From contig JAFKFG010000029.1 of the NCBI GenBank assembly GCA_017307355.1, positions 1 to 64,000 of the forward strand: a stretch of DNA of 64,000 nt, read 5' to 3'. This document shows positions 44,666 through 53,533 of this stretch, one piece after another. This DNA comes from Alphaproteobacteria bacterium. Lineage in GTDB: Bacteria > Pseudomonadota > Alphaproteobacteria > Micropepsales > Micropepsaceae. The notes under the pieces are model-generated. The model had not been told where the DNA came from. It saw only the letters and a list, made by a program, of their open reading frames with translations, and did not search any database. A program made the position numbers and the translations under genes. Positions within the stretch are counted from its first letter, which is position 1. Each line of letters opens with the position of its first letter.

Positions 44666-45862
44666 TCAGGACAGGATCTCGAACAGGCCGGCCGCGCCCA
44701 TGCCGCCGCCGATGCACATGGTGACCACGCCGTATTTGGCCTTGCGGCGGCGCCCTTCGATCAGAAGATGGCCGGTCATGCGCGCCCCCGACATCCCGTA
44801 AGGATGGCCGATGGAGATCGAGCCGCCATCGACATTGAGCTTGTCGTGCGGGATGCCGATCTTGTCCATGCAATAAAGCACTTGGCAGGCGAAGGCCTCA
44901 TTCAATTCCCACAGATCGATGTCGTTGGCGGTGAGGCCGTGGCGCTTGAGCAGGCGCGGCACCGCCAGGGCCGGGCCGATGCCCATTTCCTCGGGCTCGA
45001 CACCGGCGACCGCGAAGCCCTTGAAGATGCCAAGCGGCTTCAAGCCTTTTTTCGCCGCCATCTCCTCGCTCATCACCACGCAGGCCGAGGCGCCGTCGGC
45101 GAATTGCGAGGCGTTGCCGGCGGTGATGTATTTTCCCTGCGCCACTTGCTGGCCGCCCATATGCACCGGCTTGAGTGCGGCCAGTCCCGCCAGAGTGGTG
45201 TCGGGATCATCCTTGGAAACCGTGACCTCGACCGTGCTTTCGGTGCCGCTGGCCTTGTCGATCTTTTTCATTTGCGTGGTGAGCGGCACGATTTCGTCGT
45301 TGAATTTTCCCGCCGCCTGCGCCGCCGCCGTGCGCATCTGACTTTCAAACGCATATTCGTCCTGGCGCTCGCGGCTGATGCCATAGCGCTCGGCCACGAT
45401 CTCGGCGGTTTCGATCATCGACATCCACAGCGCGGGCTTCACCTTGAGCAGATGCTCTTCGGTGTAATGGCTGAGATTGATGCCGCCCATCTGCACCAGG
45501 GAAATCGATTCCACGCCGGAGCCCACGGCGATGTCGGTGCCGTCGGTCATGATCTGCTGCGCCGCCATCGCGATCGCCTGCAGGCCGGACGAGCAATAGC
45601 GGTTGACGGTGACGCCCGCCGTCGTCACCGGGCAGCCGGCCCAGATCGCGGATTCGCGGGCGATGTTGTTGCCGGTCGCGCCTTCGGGCATGCCGCAGCC
45701 CATATAGACGTCTTCGACTTCGCCCGGCTCGATCCCGGCTTTGGCGATGGCGTGCTTGACGGCATGGCCGCCCATCACCGCGCCATGGGTCTGGTTGAAC
45801 CCGCCGCGCACGGATTTGGCGAGAGCGGTGCGCGCCGTGGAAACGATGACGGCCTGTTTCAT
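44666..45862 (-). CDS. Acetyl-CoA C-acyltransferase (thiolase)
   Basis: 398 residues. The active nucleophile is Cys90 in [12 protein letters not shown], the conserved histidine is in [14 protein letters not shown], and the second cysteine is in [14 protein letters not shown]. All thiolase residues are present and the length is standard. It could act biosynthetically (acetoacetyl-CoA, polyhydroxyalkanoate) or in beta-oxidation; no phaB or fadB is adjacent to decide. A palindromic intergenic element sits just upstream of the start. Confidence 0.93.
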   Translation of the reverse strand: MKQAVIVSTARTALAKSVRGGFNQTHGAVMGGHAVKHAIAKAGIEPGEVEDVYMGCGMPEGATGNNIARESAIWAGCPVTTAGVTVNRYCSSGLQAIAMAAQQIMTDGTDIAVGSGVESISLVQMGGINLSHYTEEHLLKVKPALWMSMIETAEIVAERYGISRERQDEYAFESQMRTAAAQAAGKFNDEIVPLTTQMKKIDKASGTESTVEVTVSKDDPDTTLAGLAALKPVHMGGQQVAQGKYITAGNASQFADGASACVVMSEEMAAKKGLKPLGIFKGFAVAGVEPEEMGIGPALAVPRLLKRHGLTANDIDLWELNEAFACQVLYCMDKIGIPHDKLNVDGGSISIGHPYGMSGARMTGHLLIEGRRRKAKYGVVTMCIGGGMGAAGLFEILS

Positions 45863-45879
45863 GAAAATATCTCCTCAGA

Positions 45880-45923
45880 GCGCGATCCGAAAAAGTGCGT
45901 AGCGGCTTTTCGAAGGATCGCGC
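45880..45923. repeat. Palindromic intergenic element (Rhizobiales-like)
   Basis: Arms GCGCGATCC (45880-45888) and GGATCGCGC (45915-45923) flank GAAAAAG and CTTTTC, with a GTGCGTAGCGG centre. The layout resembles the GATCC-GAAAA-GTG...TTTTC-GATC palindromes common in Rhizobiales genomes. It lies in the leader of the thiolase gene. Only one copy was noticed in the window. Confidence 0.7.
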
Positions 45924-45954
45924 GCAAATTAAAAACCACGCCAGCCGGGCGAGG

Positions 45955-46497
45955 TTAACGCGCCTGCCGTTCCGCCGCCAGCATGGGATAGCGCAGGGTG
46001 AAGGTGATCGCGAAGCAAAGCGCGACGACATTCACGGCGATGCCCAGATAGAAGGATGCCGACAGAAAGGTGACGGCGCCGTCGGCCAGCGCCATCACCG
46101 CGAAGGTCAGGCACCAGACCAGCGAAATCATCTGGTTGACGCGAAGGAAAACCGGCATCGGCCAATGATGGCCTTTGGAATCCCGGTTGGCATAGGGCAG
46201 CGAAAAAGGCCGGCGGCGGATCAGGGAAACAAGGATCGCCAGGCAAAGGCCGACATCCACGATGGTGCGGACCGCGGACAGCGAGAGCTCGGGCGCGACG
46301 AAGCCGCGCCACAAGGCCAGGATTCCGAACAAGGCGAGGCTGACGCCATCCAGCAATCGCAAGGACGGGCTTTCCACGAAATCGCGGATGGTGACGACGA
46401 AGGCCGACGCAAAGGCCAGCCACAGAGCCAGATCGGCGGAGAGACGGGACAGGATTGCGAAAAGCAGGAAGGGCGCGAAACCGAACAGCAGGGTCAT
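45955..46497 (-). CDS. Predicted multi-pass membrane protein, function unknown
   Basis: About 180 residues (ATG 46497; an ATG at 46527 lies directly on the upstream terminator T-run and is less likely). Six hydrophobic segments are visible: TLLFGFAPFLLFAILSRL, LALWLAFASAFVVTI, SLALFGILALW, ILVSL, ISLVWCLTFAVMAL and VNVVALCFAITFTL. A polar loop GHHWPMP lies between helices. I do not recognise the family. It is 90 nt upstream of the thiolase, on the same strand. Confidence 0.65.
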   Translation of the reverse strand: MTLLFGFAPFLLFAILSRLSADLALWLAFASAFVVTIRDFVESPSLRLLDGVSLALFGILALWRGFVAPELSLSAVRTIVDVGLCLAILVSLIRRRPFSLPYANRDSKGHHWPMPVFLRVNQMISLVWCLTFAVMALADGAVTFLSASFYLGIAVNVVALCFAITFTLRYPMLAAERQAR

Positions 46498-46527
46498 GGT
46501 CGCAGCCCGGATGGAGGGACGTCCCAT

Positions 46528-46560
46528 AAAAAAGGCGGGACGCGGTCATCGCGTCCCGCC
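46528..46560 (-). terminator. Rho-independent terminator after the secreted TPR gene
   Basis: On the minus strand an 11-bp perfect stem GGCGGGACGCG/CGCGTCCCGCC with a 5-nt loop is followed by six T. It begins 14 nt after the stop at 46575. Confidence 0.93.
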
Positions 46561-46574
46561 TTGTTGCGCATGCG

Positions 46575-47810
46575 TTACTTCGCCGGTGCTGCGGCGGCCG
46601 TGCCGGCCGCGGCGGGCGGGTTCTTCTTGATGTTGGCCAGCGCCACCCAAAGACGGGTGATGCGGGCGGTGGCGGGACCGCCGCCCTGGACCTGGCCGAA
46701 CGCCGCGATGGCGTCGTCATATTTGCCCTGAGCGAGCAGCGACTGGCCCAGCACCATCGGCGCTTCGGTCGAGTCGGTGGCGCCGCCCTTGGTCATGGCC
46801 AGCTTCGCAACGGTTTCCGCTTCAGGATACATGCCGTAGCTGTAGAGCGCTTCCGACAGCTTGGCGCTGTAATTGCCGTTCTGCTTCTGAGCGGCGGCGA
46901 TCTGCGCCTGGATGGTCTTCTTGTCGGCATCGGCGCGCGGGCTGGGGTCCGGATAGCCGGTGCCGCCATGCTGCTGCGCGATCTGGGCGTCGCCGAAGAA
47001 GGTGAGGCGGCTGGCGGTCGAACCGAACAGATTGACGTCCTGCTGCGAAGGCTTGGCGCCCGACGCGAACAGCAGACGGCCCAGCCAGATCACTTCCACG
47101 TCGCGAATGCCCTTGGAGGAGATCGCCACGTCGATCATCTGGGTCCAGTCGGCGGGATCGTTGTAGGCGGCGACCAGCTGCTCCAGAACCTCTTCCGCGC
47201 CCGCTTCGTCCTTTTGCGCCACCTTGATGTCGAGCATCATCTGCAGGGTCTGGCGGTCGACGGGTTTGCCCGCCGCCTTGTCGGCGTCCAGGCGCTTCTG
47301 GATCGCGGCGGTGGCGTCCGGATAATCCTTGGCGAAATAATAGGCCTGAATGATCGCGGTCTGGCTGGTCTGGTCGGTGGGATTGGTCGCCGCCAGCGCC
47401 TTGGCGTAAACCACCGACTTGTCGAAATGCTTCTGGTTGTTGGCCAGGATCAGGGCAGTGCGCAGGGTCGCGGCCTTTTGATCTTCGGGGATAGCCGGCG
47501 AATCGGCGGCGGCTTCGGCCGCGGTGGCGGCGGCGGCCAGGTTCTGGCCCTTCACGGCGACCGTCACGGCCACCGAATTGATCATGTAATCGTCATAGTC
47601 GGTCTTGCCGCTGACGGCGCGGGCCTTATCGAGAGCGGCGCCGGCAGCCGCCAGATCGCCGGCATTGGTGGCCTTCTGCGCTTCGGCCAGCGCATTGTTG
47701 ACGCCGCGGGTGAGGCTGGCGGCAAAAGCGGGAGAGGCCATCAGCGCCACGGAGGCAACGGCAGCGAAAAGCGCAGCCTTCAGAGGGGCGCGAAACGAAT
47801 TGCTCGACAT
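46575..47810 (-). CDS. Secreted tetratricopeptide-like repeat protein
   Basis: 411 residues. A signal peptide (about 1-30, ending SPAFA) is followed by helical repeats rich in Ala: ALAEAQKATNAGDLAAAGAA, LRTALILANNQKHFDKSVVY, KLSEALYSYGMYPEAETVAK, LGQSLLAQGKYDDAIAAFGQ. These are TPR-like, so it is probably a periplasmic scaffold. The C-terminus is low-complexity Pro/Ala. It is monocistronic, with its own terminator and a divergent neighbour. The partner is unknown. Confidence 0.8.
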   Translation of the reverse strand: MSSNSFRAPLKAALFAAVASVALMASPAFAASLTRGVNNALAEAQKATNAGDLAAAGAALDKARAVSGKTDYDDYMINSVAVTVAVKGQNLAAAATAAEAAADSPAIPEDQKAATLRTALILANNQKHFDKSVVYAKALAATNPTDQTSQTAIIQAYYFAKDYPDATAAIQKRLDADKAAGKPVDRQTLQMMLDIKVAQKDEAGAEEVLEQLVAAYNDPADWTQMIDVAISSKGIRDVEVIWLGRLLFASGAKPSQQDVNLFGSTASRLTFFGDAQIAQQHGGTGYPDPSPRADADKKTIQAQIAAAQKQNGNYSAKLSEALYSYGMYPEAETVAKLAMTKGGATDSTEAPMVLGQSLLAQGKYDDAIAAFGQVQGGGPATARITRLWVALANIKKNPPAAAGTAAAAPAK

Positions 47811-48006
47811 AAAAAGACTTCCCTTTGATTGGGCGGCAGGTGTGGCCGCGCGAAAACGCCCCTAGGACCTGATGAAGTATGGGGTTATTGCAACCTTAAT
47901 GTGGCGAACCTCTGTTTCCAATAGGGCGAGGGGCCGCAAGCTCGGCTGGCGTTGCTGCATTGCAGCGTAAACAGGTTTTTTACCTTGCCGGTGCCAGCGT
48001 CCGGCA

Positions 48007-48783
48007 ATGGAGCTGCCCTCACTTTTCCGGCTGGACGGCCGAACCGCTTTCATTTCGGCGGCGCGGGGACATCTGGGCACGGCGATGACGCGAGCCCTGG
48101 CCCAGGCCGGCGCTCATGTGATCGTCAACGGCCGCGACGATGCCAAGTTGGCAGCGTTCGCCGATGGATTGCGGGGCGAGGGATTTTCGATCGAACGCGC
48201 CGCGTTCGACATCGCCGACACCGCGGCGGTCCGCGCCTTTTTCGGGAACCTCAAGCGGCTGGACATCCTGGTCAACAATGCCGTGTCGATGCAGGTCAAA
48301 AGCTTTGCCGCGCTGGAACCGGCCGATTTTGCCGTCACTTATGAAAGCGCCGTCACCGCATCTTTCGAAACCGTGCGCGCCGCGCTGCCTGCCTTAAAAG
48401 CGGCCGCCGGCGGCGGTGAAGCCAGCATCGTCAACATCGCCTCCATGTACGGTCAGGTCGCGCCCGACGGCCGTCTCTATGCGGCGCGCGAAGGCCAGAG
48501 CCCTTTTCACTACGGCCCCGCCAAGGCGGCGCTGCTGCAACTCACAAGGCACCTGGCGGCCGAACTGGGTCCGCACGGCATCCGCGTCAACACCCTGGTG
48601 CCGGGGGCCTTTCCGGCCCGCATCGATCCCGAACTCGCCAGCCGGCTCGCGGGCCGCACCATGCTGGGCCGGCTGGGTCGGCCTGCGGAAATCGCGGGCC
48701 CGCTTCTGTTTCTCGCCTCGCCCGCCTCCGGCTACATGACGGGCGCCGCCCTCAACATTGATGGTGGTTGGACCGCTTGGTGA
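48007..48783 (+). CDS. SDR-family oxidoreductase
   Basis: 258-residue short-chain dehydrogenase. The coenzyme turn reads SAARGHLG instead of TGxxxGxG, with INGRD-type VIVNGRDD following. LVNNAV replaces NNAG, the catalytic Ser is in VNIASMYG, and Tyr/Lys in YGPAKAAL. The C-terminal GRPAEIAGPLLFLASPASGYMTG and GGWTAW are typical. The fold is certain and the substrate unknown. The neighbouring patatin gene starts 7 nt after its stop, so the two may be co-transcribed. Confidence 0.88.
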   Translation: MELPSLFRLDGRTAFISAARGHLGTAMTRALAQAGAHVIVNGRDDAKLAAFADGLRGEGFSIERAAFDIADTAAVRAFFGNLKRLDILVNNAVSMQVKSFAALEPADFAVTYESAVTASFETVRAALPALKAAAGGGEASIVNIASMYGQVAPDGRLYAAREGQSPFHYGPAKAALLQLTRHLAAELGPHGIRVNTLVPGAFPARIDPELASRLAGRTMLGRLGRPAEIAGPLLFLASPASGYMTGAALNIDGGWTAW

Positions 48784-48790
48784 TACAAGC

Positions 48791-50632
48791 ATGGTCATGT
48801 CGTTCCTCTCGTCGTTCCGCATCGGCCAGCAGACACTTTATCCGGAAGAATTGCGCGAAAGGCTTCAGGATTTCGCGCTCCTGGAAAATGTGGGTGACGG
48901 CGCGCTCAAGAATCTCCTCGCCGAAGCCAACTGGTTCGGCTTGCCGGGCGGCGCGCTGCTCGACCGCGACGGCGAAAATGATTCCGCGCTTTTCCTGGTC
49001 GTCACCGGTTCGTTGGGTGTCTTCGTGGCCGATGCGCAAGGCCAGCGCCGCATGGTCGCGCATGTCCCCGCCGGAGAAACGGTGGGCGAAATGTCCCTCA
49101 TCGTTCGCGATCACCAGCATACCGCGCAGATCGTCGCCCTGCGCGACACCGAATTGCTGCGCATCAGCCCGCAGGGCTTCGAGACCCTGATCGCGCGGCA
49201 TCCGCGCGTGATGATGAATTTGATGCAGGTGCTGGTGAAGCGCCTGACCGCGGCCACCCGCAACAGCGGCGATGCCCGGCCCAAGACCTTCGCCATCGTG
49301 CCCTTGCAGGACGGCCTGGAAGCAGAGCCCATCGCTCATCGCATCGCCGATGCCTTGACCGAGATGGGCAGCCGCGCGGCCGTGCTGGACGGCCATGCCG
49401 GCGAGCAAAGCGCCGAATGGTTCAACAGCTTCGAAGCGGCACATGACGTCGTTTTTTATCGGGGCGATGCGCCGGACAGCGCCTGGACCCATCAATGCCT
49501 GCGCCAGGCCGATCGCATCTTTCTTCTCGCCCGTTCCGACCAGCCATTGCCGCTGAGGCCGCTCGACCTGCCCGCGTTCAAGGAGCGGGCCAGCGGCTTG
49601 CCGGAATTGCTGCTGCTGCATCCGCCCGGGATTCGCGCGGGCCTGCCGGAACATTTCTCGCTGCGCACGGGCCTGTTCGAATCGCATCATCACATCCGCG
49701 CCGGCGGCACCCCGGATGTGCAGCGGCTGGCCCGGTTCATCGCGGGCCGCGCCGTGGGGCTGGTGCTGGCGGGCGGCGGGGCGCGGGGCTTCGCCCATAT
49801 CGGCGTCATCAAGGCGTTGATGGAAGCCCAGGTGCCCTTCGATCATCTGGGCGGCACCTCGATCGGCGCGATCGTCGCCGCGGGCGTGGCGCAGGAATGG
49901 GGCGTCGAAGAACTGACCGACCGCATGCGCGAGGTGTTCGTCACCAACAATCCGCTCAACGATTTCACTCTGCCTTTGATCGCGCTGGTGCGGGGCCGCA
50001 AGGCCAGCACCATGCTTCGGGCCAATTTCGGCGATCTGCGCATCGAGGAACTGACCAAGCCATTTTTCTGCGTGTCTTCCGATCTCACCACCGGGCGCAT
50101 TCACGAGCACCGGGCGGGGAAATTGTGGCGTGCCTTGCGGGCCAGCGTGGCGCTGCCCGGCATCCTGCCGCCCGTCACCTATCACGGCCATCTGTTGGTG
50201 GACGGCGGGGTGATGAACAATCTGCCGGTCGATGTGATGCGCGAGCATGCCTCGGGCGCGGGCCCCATCATCGCTTGCGACATCACCGGCGAACTGGATC
50301 TTCAGGCGCGCGACGAACGCTATGGCGAGCGGCCCTGGTGGTGGCTGATCGCCCAAAGGATGCAGGGCACGCCGTCCATCGTCTCGATCCTGATGCGCTC
50401 GGGCACGGTGGGCTCGGAAGCTCAGCGCCGCATCGTGCGCGAACAGGCCGATTACCTGATCGAGCCGCCCCTGCCCACCATCGGGCTGCGCGACTGGAAG
50501 AAGTTCGATCAGGCGATCCGCGAAGGCTATGAAACCGCTTGCGCCTATATCGAGAAGAATGGCGTGCCACTGACTCAGATCTGGAGCGACGGCCCCGCCA
50601 TGGCGATTCCACAACGCGCCGGTTCTTTTTAG
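48791..50632 (+). CDS. Patatin-like phospholipase with cyclic-nucleotide-binding domain (NTE family)
   Basis: About 613 residues from ATG 48791 (48797 is also possible). Residues 25-145 form a cNMP-binding barrel (FVVTGSLGVF-like strand, VPAGETVGEMSLI). A linker region (about 170-290) follows, then a patatin domain with GGGARGFAHIGV oxyanion loop, nucleophile Ser357 in GGTSIGA and Asp471 in DGGVMNN. The catalytic dyad is intact. It resembles the bacterial RssA/NTE group of lysophospholipases that pair a regulatory domain with the lipase. A family A repeat starts 5 nt after its stop. Confidence 0.9.
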   Translation: MVMSFLSSFRIGQQTLYPEELRERLQDFALLENVGDGALKNLLAEANWFGLPGGALLDRDGENDSALFLVVTGSLGVFVADAQGQRRMVAHVPAGETVGEMSLIVRDHQHTAQIVALRDTELLRISPQGFETLIARHPRVMMNLMQVLVKRLTAATRNSGDARPKTFAIVPLQDGLEAEPIAHRIADALTEMGSRAAVLDGHAGEQSAEWFNSFEAAHDVVFYRGDAPDSAWTHQCLRQADRIFLLARSDQPLPLRPLDLPAFKERASGLPELLLLHPPGIRAGLPEHFSLRTGLFESHHHIRAGGTPDVQRLARFIAGRAVGLVLAGGGARGFAHIGVIKALMEAQVPFDHLGGTSIGAIVAAGVAQEWGVEELTDRMREVFVTNNPLNDFTLPLIALVRGRKASTMLRANFGDLRIEELTKPFFCVSSDLTTGRIHEHRAGKLWRALRASVALPGILPPVTYHGHLLVDGGVMNNLPVDVMREHASGAGPIIACDITGELDLQARDERYGERPWWWLIAQRMQGTPSIVSILMRSGTVGSEAQRRIVREQADYLIEPPLPTIGLRDWKKFDQAIREGYETACAYIEKNGVPLTQIWSDGPAMAIPQRAGSF

Positions 50633-50636
50633 TTTC

Positions 50637-50713
50637 CCCCATCTGTCTTCCTCGGGTGAACCCTCGGAAGACATCTTCCCCCGCCAATGGCTTCGCCATG
50701 CGGGGGGAGAAAG
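50637..50713 (+). repeat. Double-hairpin intergenic repeat, family A, copy 5
   Basis: Hairpin 1 is TGTCTTCC..GGGT GA ACCC..GGAAGACA, whose inner arm differs from copies 2 and 4 by paired changes. Hairpin 2 matches copy 2 with one extra G. It follows the patatin stop and is itself followed, 36 nt later, by family B copy 2. Confidence 0.9.
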
Positions 50714-50747
50714 CCGGAGCACAGGCGATACTGCGCTTGCCGCAGCG

Positions 50748-50870
50748 TTCACAGGCCCGCCTCCCCCGTGCATGCGAAGCATGCTGACGGGGGAGGTGGC
50801 CGTAGCAGCGCTTATTTCACGCGAGCGTGAGCTCGCGTGAAAAAGTAAGCTGCGAAGGCCGGGGGGGGTT
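50748..50870 (+). repeat. Intergenic repeat, family B, copy 2, with inserted palindrome
   Basis: Begins TTCACAGGCCCGCC and a hairpin CTCCCCCGT..GCATGC GAA GCATGC..ACGGGGGAG, then CCGTAGCAGCGC, an extra perfect palindrome and TGCGAAGGCCGGGGGGGG. It is the reverse complement of the 43793 copy apart from the inserted palindrome of about 30 nt. Confidence 0.85.
50815..50842. repeat. Perfect 12-bp inverted repeat within family B copy 2
   Basis: TTTCACGCGAGC, loop GTGA, GCTCGCGTGAAA. It is absent from the family B copy at 43.8 kb and sits about where that copy has only a few bases. Confidence 0.85.
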
Positions 50871-51327
50871 AAATTGATGTTGAGCCGTTCGGTTCGGTCA
50901 GCACGGTGTTGTGCAACAGGTCATACCTGCCGCCATTGGGTGTGGTCAGGATCATGGAACGGATTTCGACCCGGCCATGGGGCGTGGCGGCTTCCACGTC
51001 GAGAGTTCCGCTGGCTTTGTCGCCTTCGACCGTCACTTCGTAACTGCTGCGGCTGCCCAGGCCCGGCACGAAGGAAAAGGCGTTGCCCACAACGCCCGTC
51101 ACCGCGATGTCGTCGCCCAGAACCTGATGCGCCAGGCCGTCATGGCGTGTCAGTTCCGTGACGGCGACGAGGACGGGATCGTGACGAAAGCCCTGATAGA
51201 GAAACCAGGCGCCATAACCGCCGGCCAGGATCACGGGCAGGAAAATAAAGGCCAGGACCGCCAGGCATCCCCACAGGCAGCCATTGGACCGGCGCGGCGT
51301 TTGTTGCGTCACCGTCATCGCCGCCAT
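50869..51327 (-). CDS. Coa1-like (cytochrome oxidase assembly factor 1 family) membrane protein
   Basis: About 152 residues (ATG 51327; ATG 51318 also possible). A Pro/Arg-containing cytoplasmic start is followed by one membrane helix (CLWGCLAVLAFIFLPVILAG, about residues 16-35) and a domain with ALGEP-like HQVLGDDIAVTGVVG, YEVTVEGDKASGTLDVEA and LTTPNGGRYDL, similar to the Coa1/Tim21 domain. A role in oxidase assembly is inferred from family only; no cytochrome oxidase genes are nearby. It is divergent from the MaoC gene, with starts about 60 nt apart. Confidence 0.68.
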   Translation of the reverse strand: MAAMTVTQQTPRRSNGCLWGCLAVLAFIFLPVILAGGYGAWFLYQGFRHDPVLVAVTELTRHDGLAHQVLGDDIAVTGVVGNAFSFVPGLGSRSSYEVTVEGDKASGTLDVEAATPHGRVEIRSMILTTPNGGRYDLLHNTVLTEPNGSTSI

Positions 51328-51389
51328 GAGACCACAGGCTCTGGCTTCGTGCAAAGCGGCAAGGCACAATGACGGCCAAAGGTGATGGC

Positions 51390-52268
51390 ATGGCGATTGA
51401 TTACGACGACATGATGCAAAGCGGCGCCACCGGGCTGGAAGCGCGTTATGACGAAAAGGATGCGATGCTCTATGCCCTGGGCGTGGGCTTCATGCGCGAT
51501 CCTCTGGACGAAAGGGAATTGCCCTTCGCCTATGAGAATAATGGCCTCAAAGTGGTTCCTACCTTTGCCAGCGTGATCAATCGGGGCGAGGCGCCGCCGG
51601 AACGCCAGCGCATGCCGCAGAAATCCTCGATCAATTTCATGATGGTGGTGGATGGCGAGCGCCGCATCACCTTCCACAAGCCGCTTCAACCCCGCGCCGA
51701 AGTGGTCGCCGACGAGCGCATGATCGCCATCCTGGACAAGGGCGAAGGCAAGGGCGCCATCCTGGTGCAGGAGCGCGCCGTGCGCGACAAGGCGAGCGGC
51801 GAGAAGCTTTTCACCATCGTCTCGTCGATTTTCGCGCGCGGCGATGGCGGCTTTGGCGGGCCCAAGGAAGGCGGGCCCCTGCCGCATCCCATTCCCGAGC
51901 GCGCGCCCGATCTGATCAAGGAATGCGATACCCGCCCCGACCAGGCTTTTCTCTATGCCTTGTCGGGCGACCGCAATCCCTTGCATCGCGATCCGGCCGT
52001 GGCCAGGGCGGTGGGATTTCCCCGCCCCATCCTGCATGGCCTTTGTTCCTACGGCACCGTCTGCCGCGCCATCCTTTCCACCGTCGCCGATTACAAGCCC
52101 GAGCGCATCCGCCAGTTCGATGTGCGCTTTTCCAAGCCGGTCTTTCCCGGCGAAACCATCGTCACCGAAATCTGGGTGGACGGCGCCACGGTATCGTTCC
52201 GGGCCGGCGTCAAGGAGCGGCCCGGCACGGTGGTCCTGAACAATGGGCTTTGCATTCTTGGAGACTGA
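51390..52268 (+). CDS. MaoC-family (R)-enoyl-CoA hydratase (double hotdog)
   Basis: About 292 residues from ATG 51390 (AAGGTG upstream); ATG 51369 would add seven. The N-terminal hotdog half (VVPTFASVI, PLQPRAEVVADERM) is followed by the catalytic half with the hydratase-2 motif FLYALSGDRNPLHRDP, where Asp and His are the expected catalytic pair, then FPRPILHGLCSYG. It resembles the hydratase domain of peroxisomal multifunctional enzyme 2. It hydrates trans-2-enoyl-CoA to (R)-3-hydroxyacyl-CoA. Its end overlaps the methyltransferase gene by 26 nt. Confidence 0.9.
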   Translation: MAIDYDDMMQSGATGLEARYDEKDAMLYALGVGFMRDPLDERELPFAYENNGLKVVPTFASVINRGEAPPERQRMPQKSSINFMMVVDGERRITFHKPLQPRAEVVADERMIAILDKGEGKGAILVQERAVRDKASGEKLFTIVSSIFARGDGGFGGPKEGGPLPHPIPERAPDLIKECDTRPDQAFLYALSGDRNPLHRDPAVARAVGFPRPILHGLCSYGTVCRAILSTVADYKPERIRQFDVRFSKPVFPGETIVTEIWVDGATVSFRAGVKERPGTVVLNNGLCILGD

Positions 52269-53316
52269 TCCCATCGCGGAAGCCGAAGACTTGATCGCGT
52301 CAGGCCGCGCGGCCGAAGCGGCGGACAAGCTCAAGGTGCGCCTGGCGGCAGGGCGCGGCGGGCTTTTGGTCCGGCTGACGTTGGTGACGGCATTGCTGGA
52401 AGCGGGCGAAGCGCAAAACGCTCTGGAAGAAGCGCGCGAAGCCGTCGCGCTCAATCCCGGTTTGGCGCCGGCCGTGATGGCATTGGGCGAGGTTCTTTTG
52501 CGGCAGAATGCCTTGCCGGCCGCCATCGCCGAATTTCAACGGGCGCTTCGGCTCGATCCGGGGCTGGAGCGGGCCCGTTACCTGGCCGGTTGCGCCTGGC
52601 TGGAAGCCGGTGAGGCCGAAAAAGCGCTGGAGATTTTTCAGAGCCTTGAATCCACCCCGGATATCGAAGCCCGGATCGCCCGCGCCTGCGCCATTCGAGA
52701 AGCGCCCAGGTCCGATGCCGGTTATGTACGACATTTGTTCGATCAATTCTCCGCCGATTACGATGCGCGCATGATCGGGCAGCTGGCCTATGCGGCGCCG
52801 CAGATACTGGCCGATCTGGCCGATCTGGTGATGCCCGGCCGCTCGGGCTTGCGCATTCTCGATCTGGGCTGCGGCACCGGACTTGCCGGCGCCGTGTTCA
52901 AGCCGCGCGCCGCGCGGCTGGATGGGATCGACCTGTCGCCCGCCATGATCGAGAAAGCGCAGGCGCGAAACATTTACGATGCCCTGCGGGTGGGCGACAT
53001 CGAGATCGCGCGCGGGGACAAATATGATCTGGTCCTCGCCGCCGACACGCTGGTGTATCTGGGCGATCTGGCGGCACTGTTTCACGCCGTTGCCGCGGAA
53101 CTGGCGGAGGACGGTTATTTTCTCTTCACCACCGAAGCGAAGGCGGGCAGCGGATTCGAGCTTGGGCCCAAGCGGCGCTGGCGGCACAGCGAAGCTTATA
53201 TCCGCGAAGTGGCAGCGGCCGCGGGCCTGGACGTGGCGGGCCTTGTGGCTGCGTCGCCGCGCACCGAAGCCAATCAGCCGGTCCCGGGCTTTGCCGTCGC
53301 TTTGGTTTTGGTTTGA
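52243..53316 (+). CDS. TPR-fused class I SAM-dependent methyltransferase
   Basis: 357 residues. Residues 10-150 hold about four TPR helices (LLEAGEAQNALEEAREAVAL, LLRQNALPAAIAEFQRALRL). Residues 160-357 form a Rossmann-like methyltransferase with motif I ILDLGCGTGLAG, GIDLSPAMIEKA and VLAADTLVYLGDL. The FDQFSADYDARM segment before the domain is common in such TPR-methyltransferases. The substrate is unknown; a protein target recognised by the TPRs is possible. Its start is nested in the MaoC gene. Confidence 0.87.
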   Translation: MGFAFLETDPIAEAEDLIASGRAAEAADKLKVRLAAGRGGLLVRLTLVTALLEAGEAQNALEEAREAVALNPGLAPAVMALGEVLLRQNALPAAIAEFQRALRLDPGLERARYLAGCAWLEAGEAEKALEIFQSLESTPDIEARIARACAIREAPRSDAGYVRHLFDQFSADYDARMIGQLAYAAPQILADLADLVMPGRSGLRILDLGCGTGLAGAVFKPRAARLDGIDLSPAMIEKAQARNIYDALRVGDIEIARGDKYDLVLAADTLVYLGDLAALFHAVAAELAEDGYFLFTTEAKAGSGFELGPKRRWRHSEAYIREVAAAAGLDVAGLVAASPRTEANQPVPGFAVALVLV

Positions 53317-53533
53317 AAGAGTACGAATCCTTCCCGCGTTAACGTCGGCACATGCGATCGCGCCGCCGGGCATGTTCGCGGCGAAAATTCGGGCAGGCCA
53401 CAAAGCTGCCTAAAATTTTCCCAAAGCGGAACGGTTCCATCGTGCCGCGGTGCGGCTCTGGTCTGGCCAAAAGAAACATGCTTCACTCCCGCCGCCTTCG
53501 AAGGGCGCTGAATCAAGGGGAGTACCGGACGAC

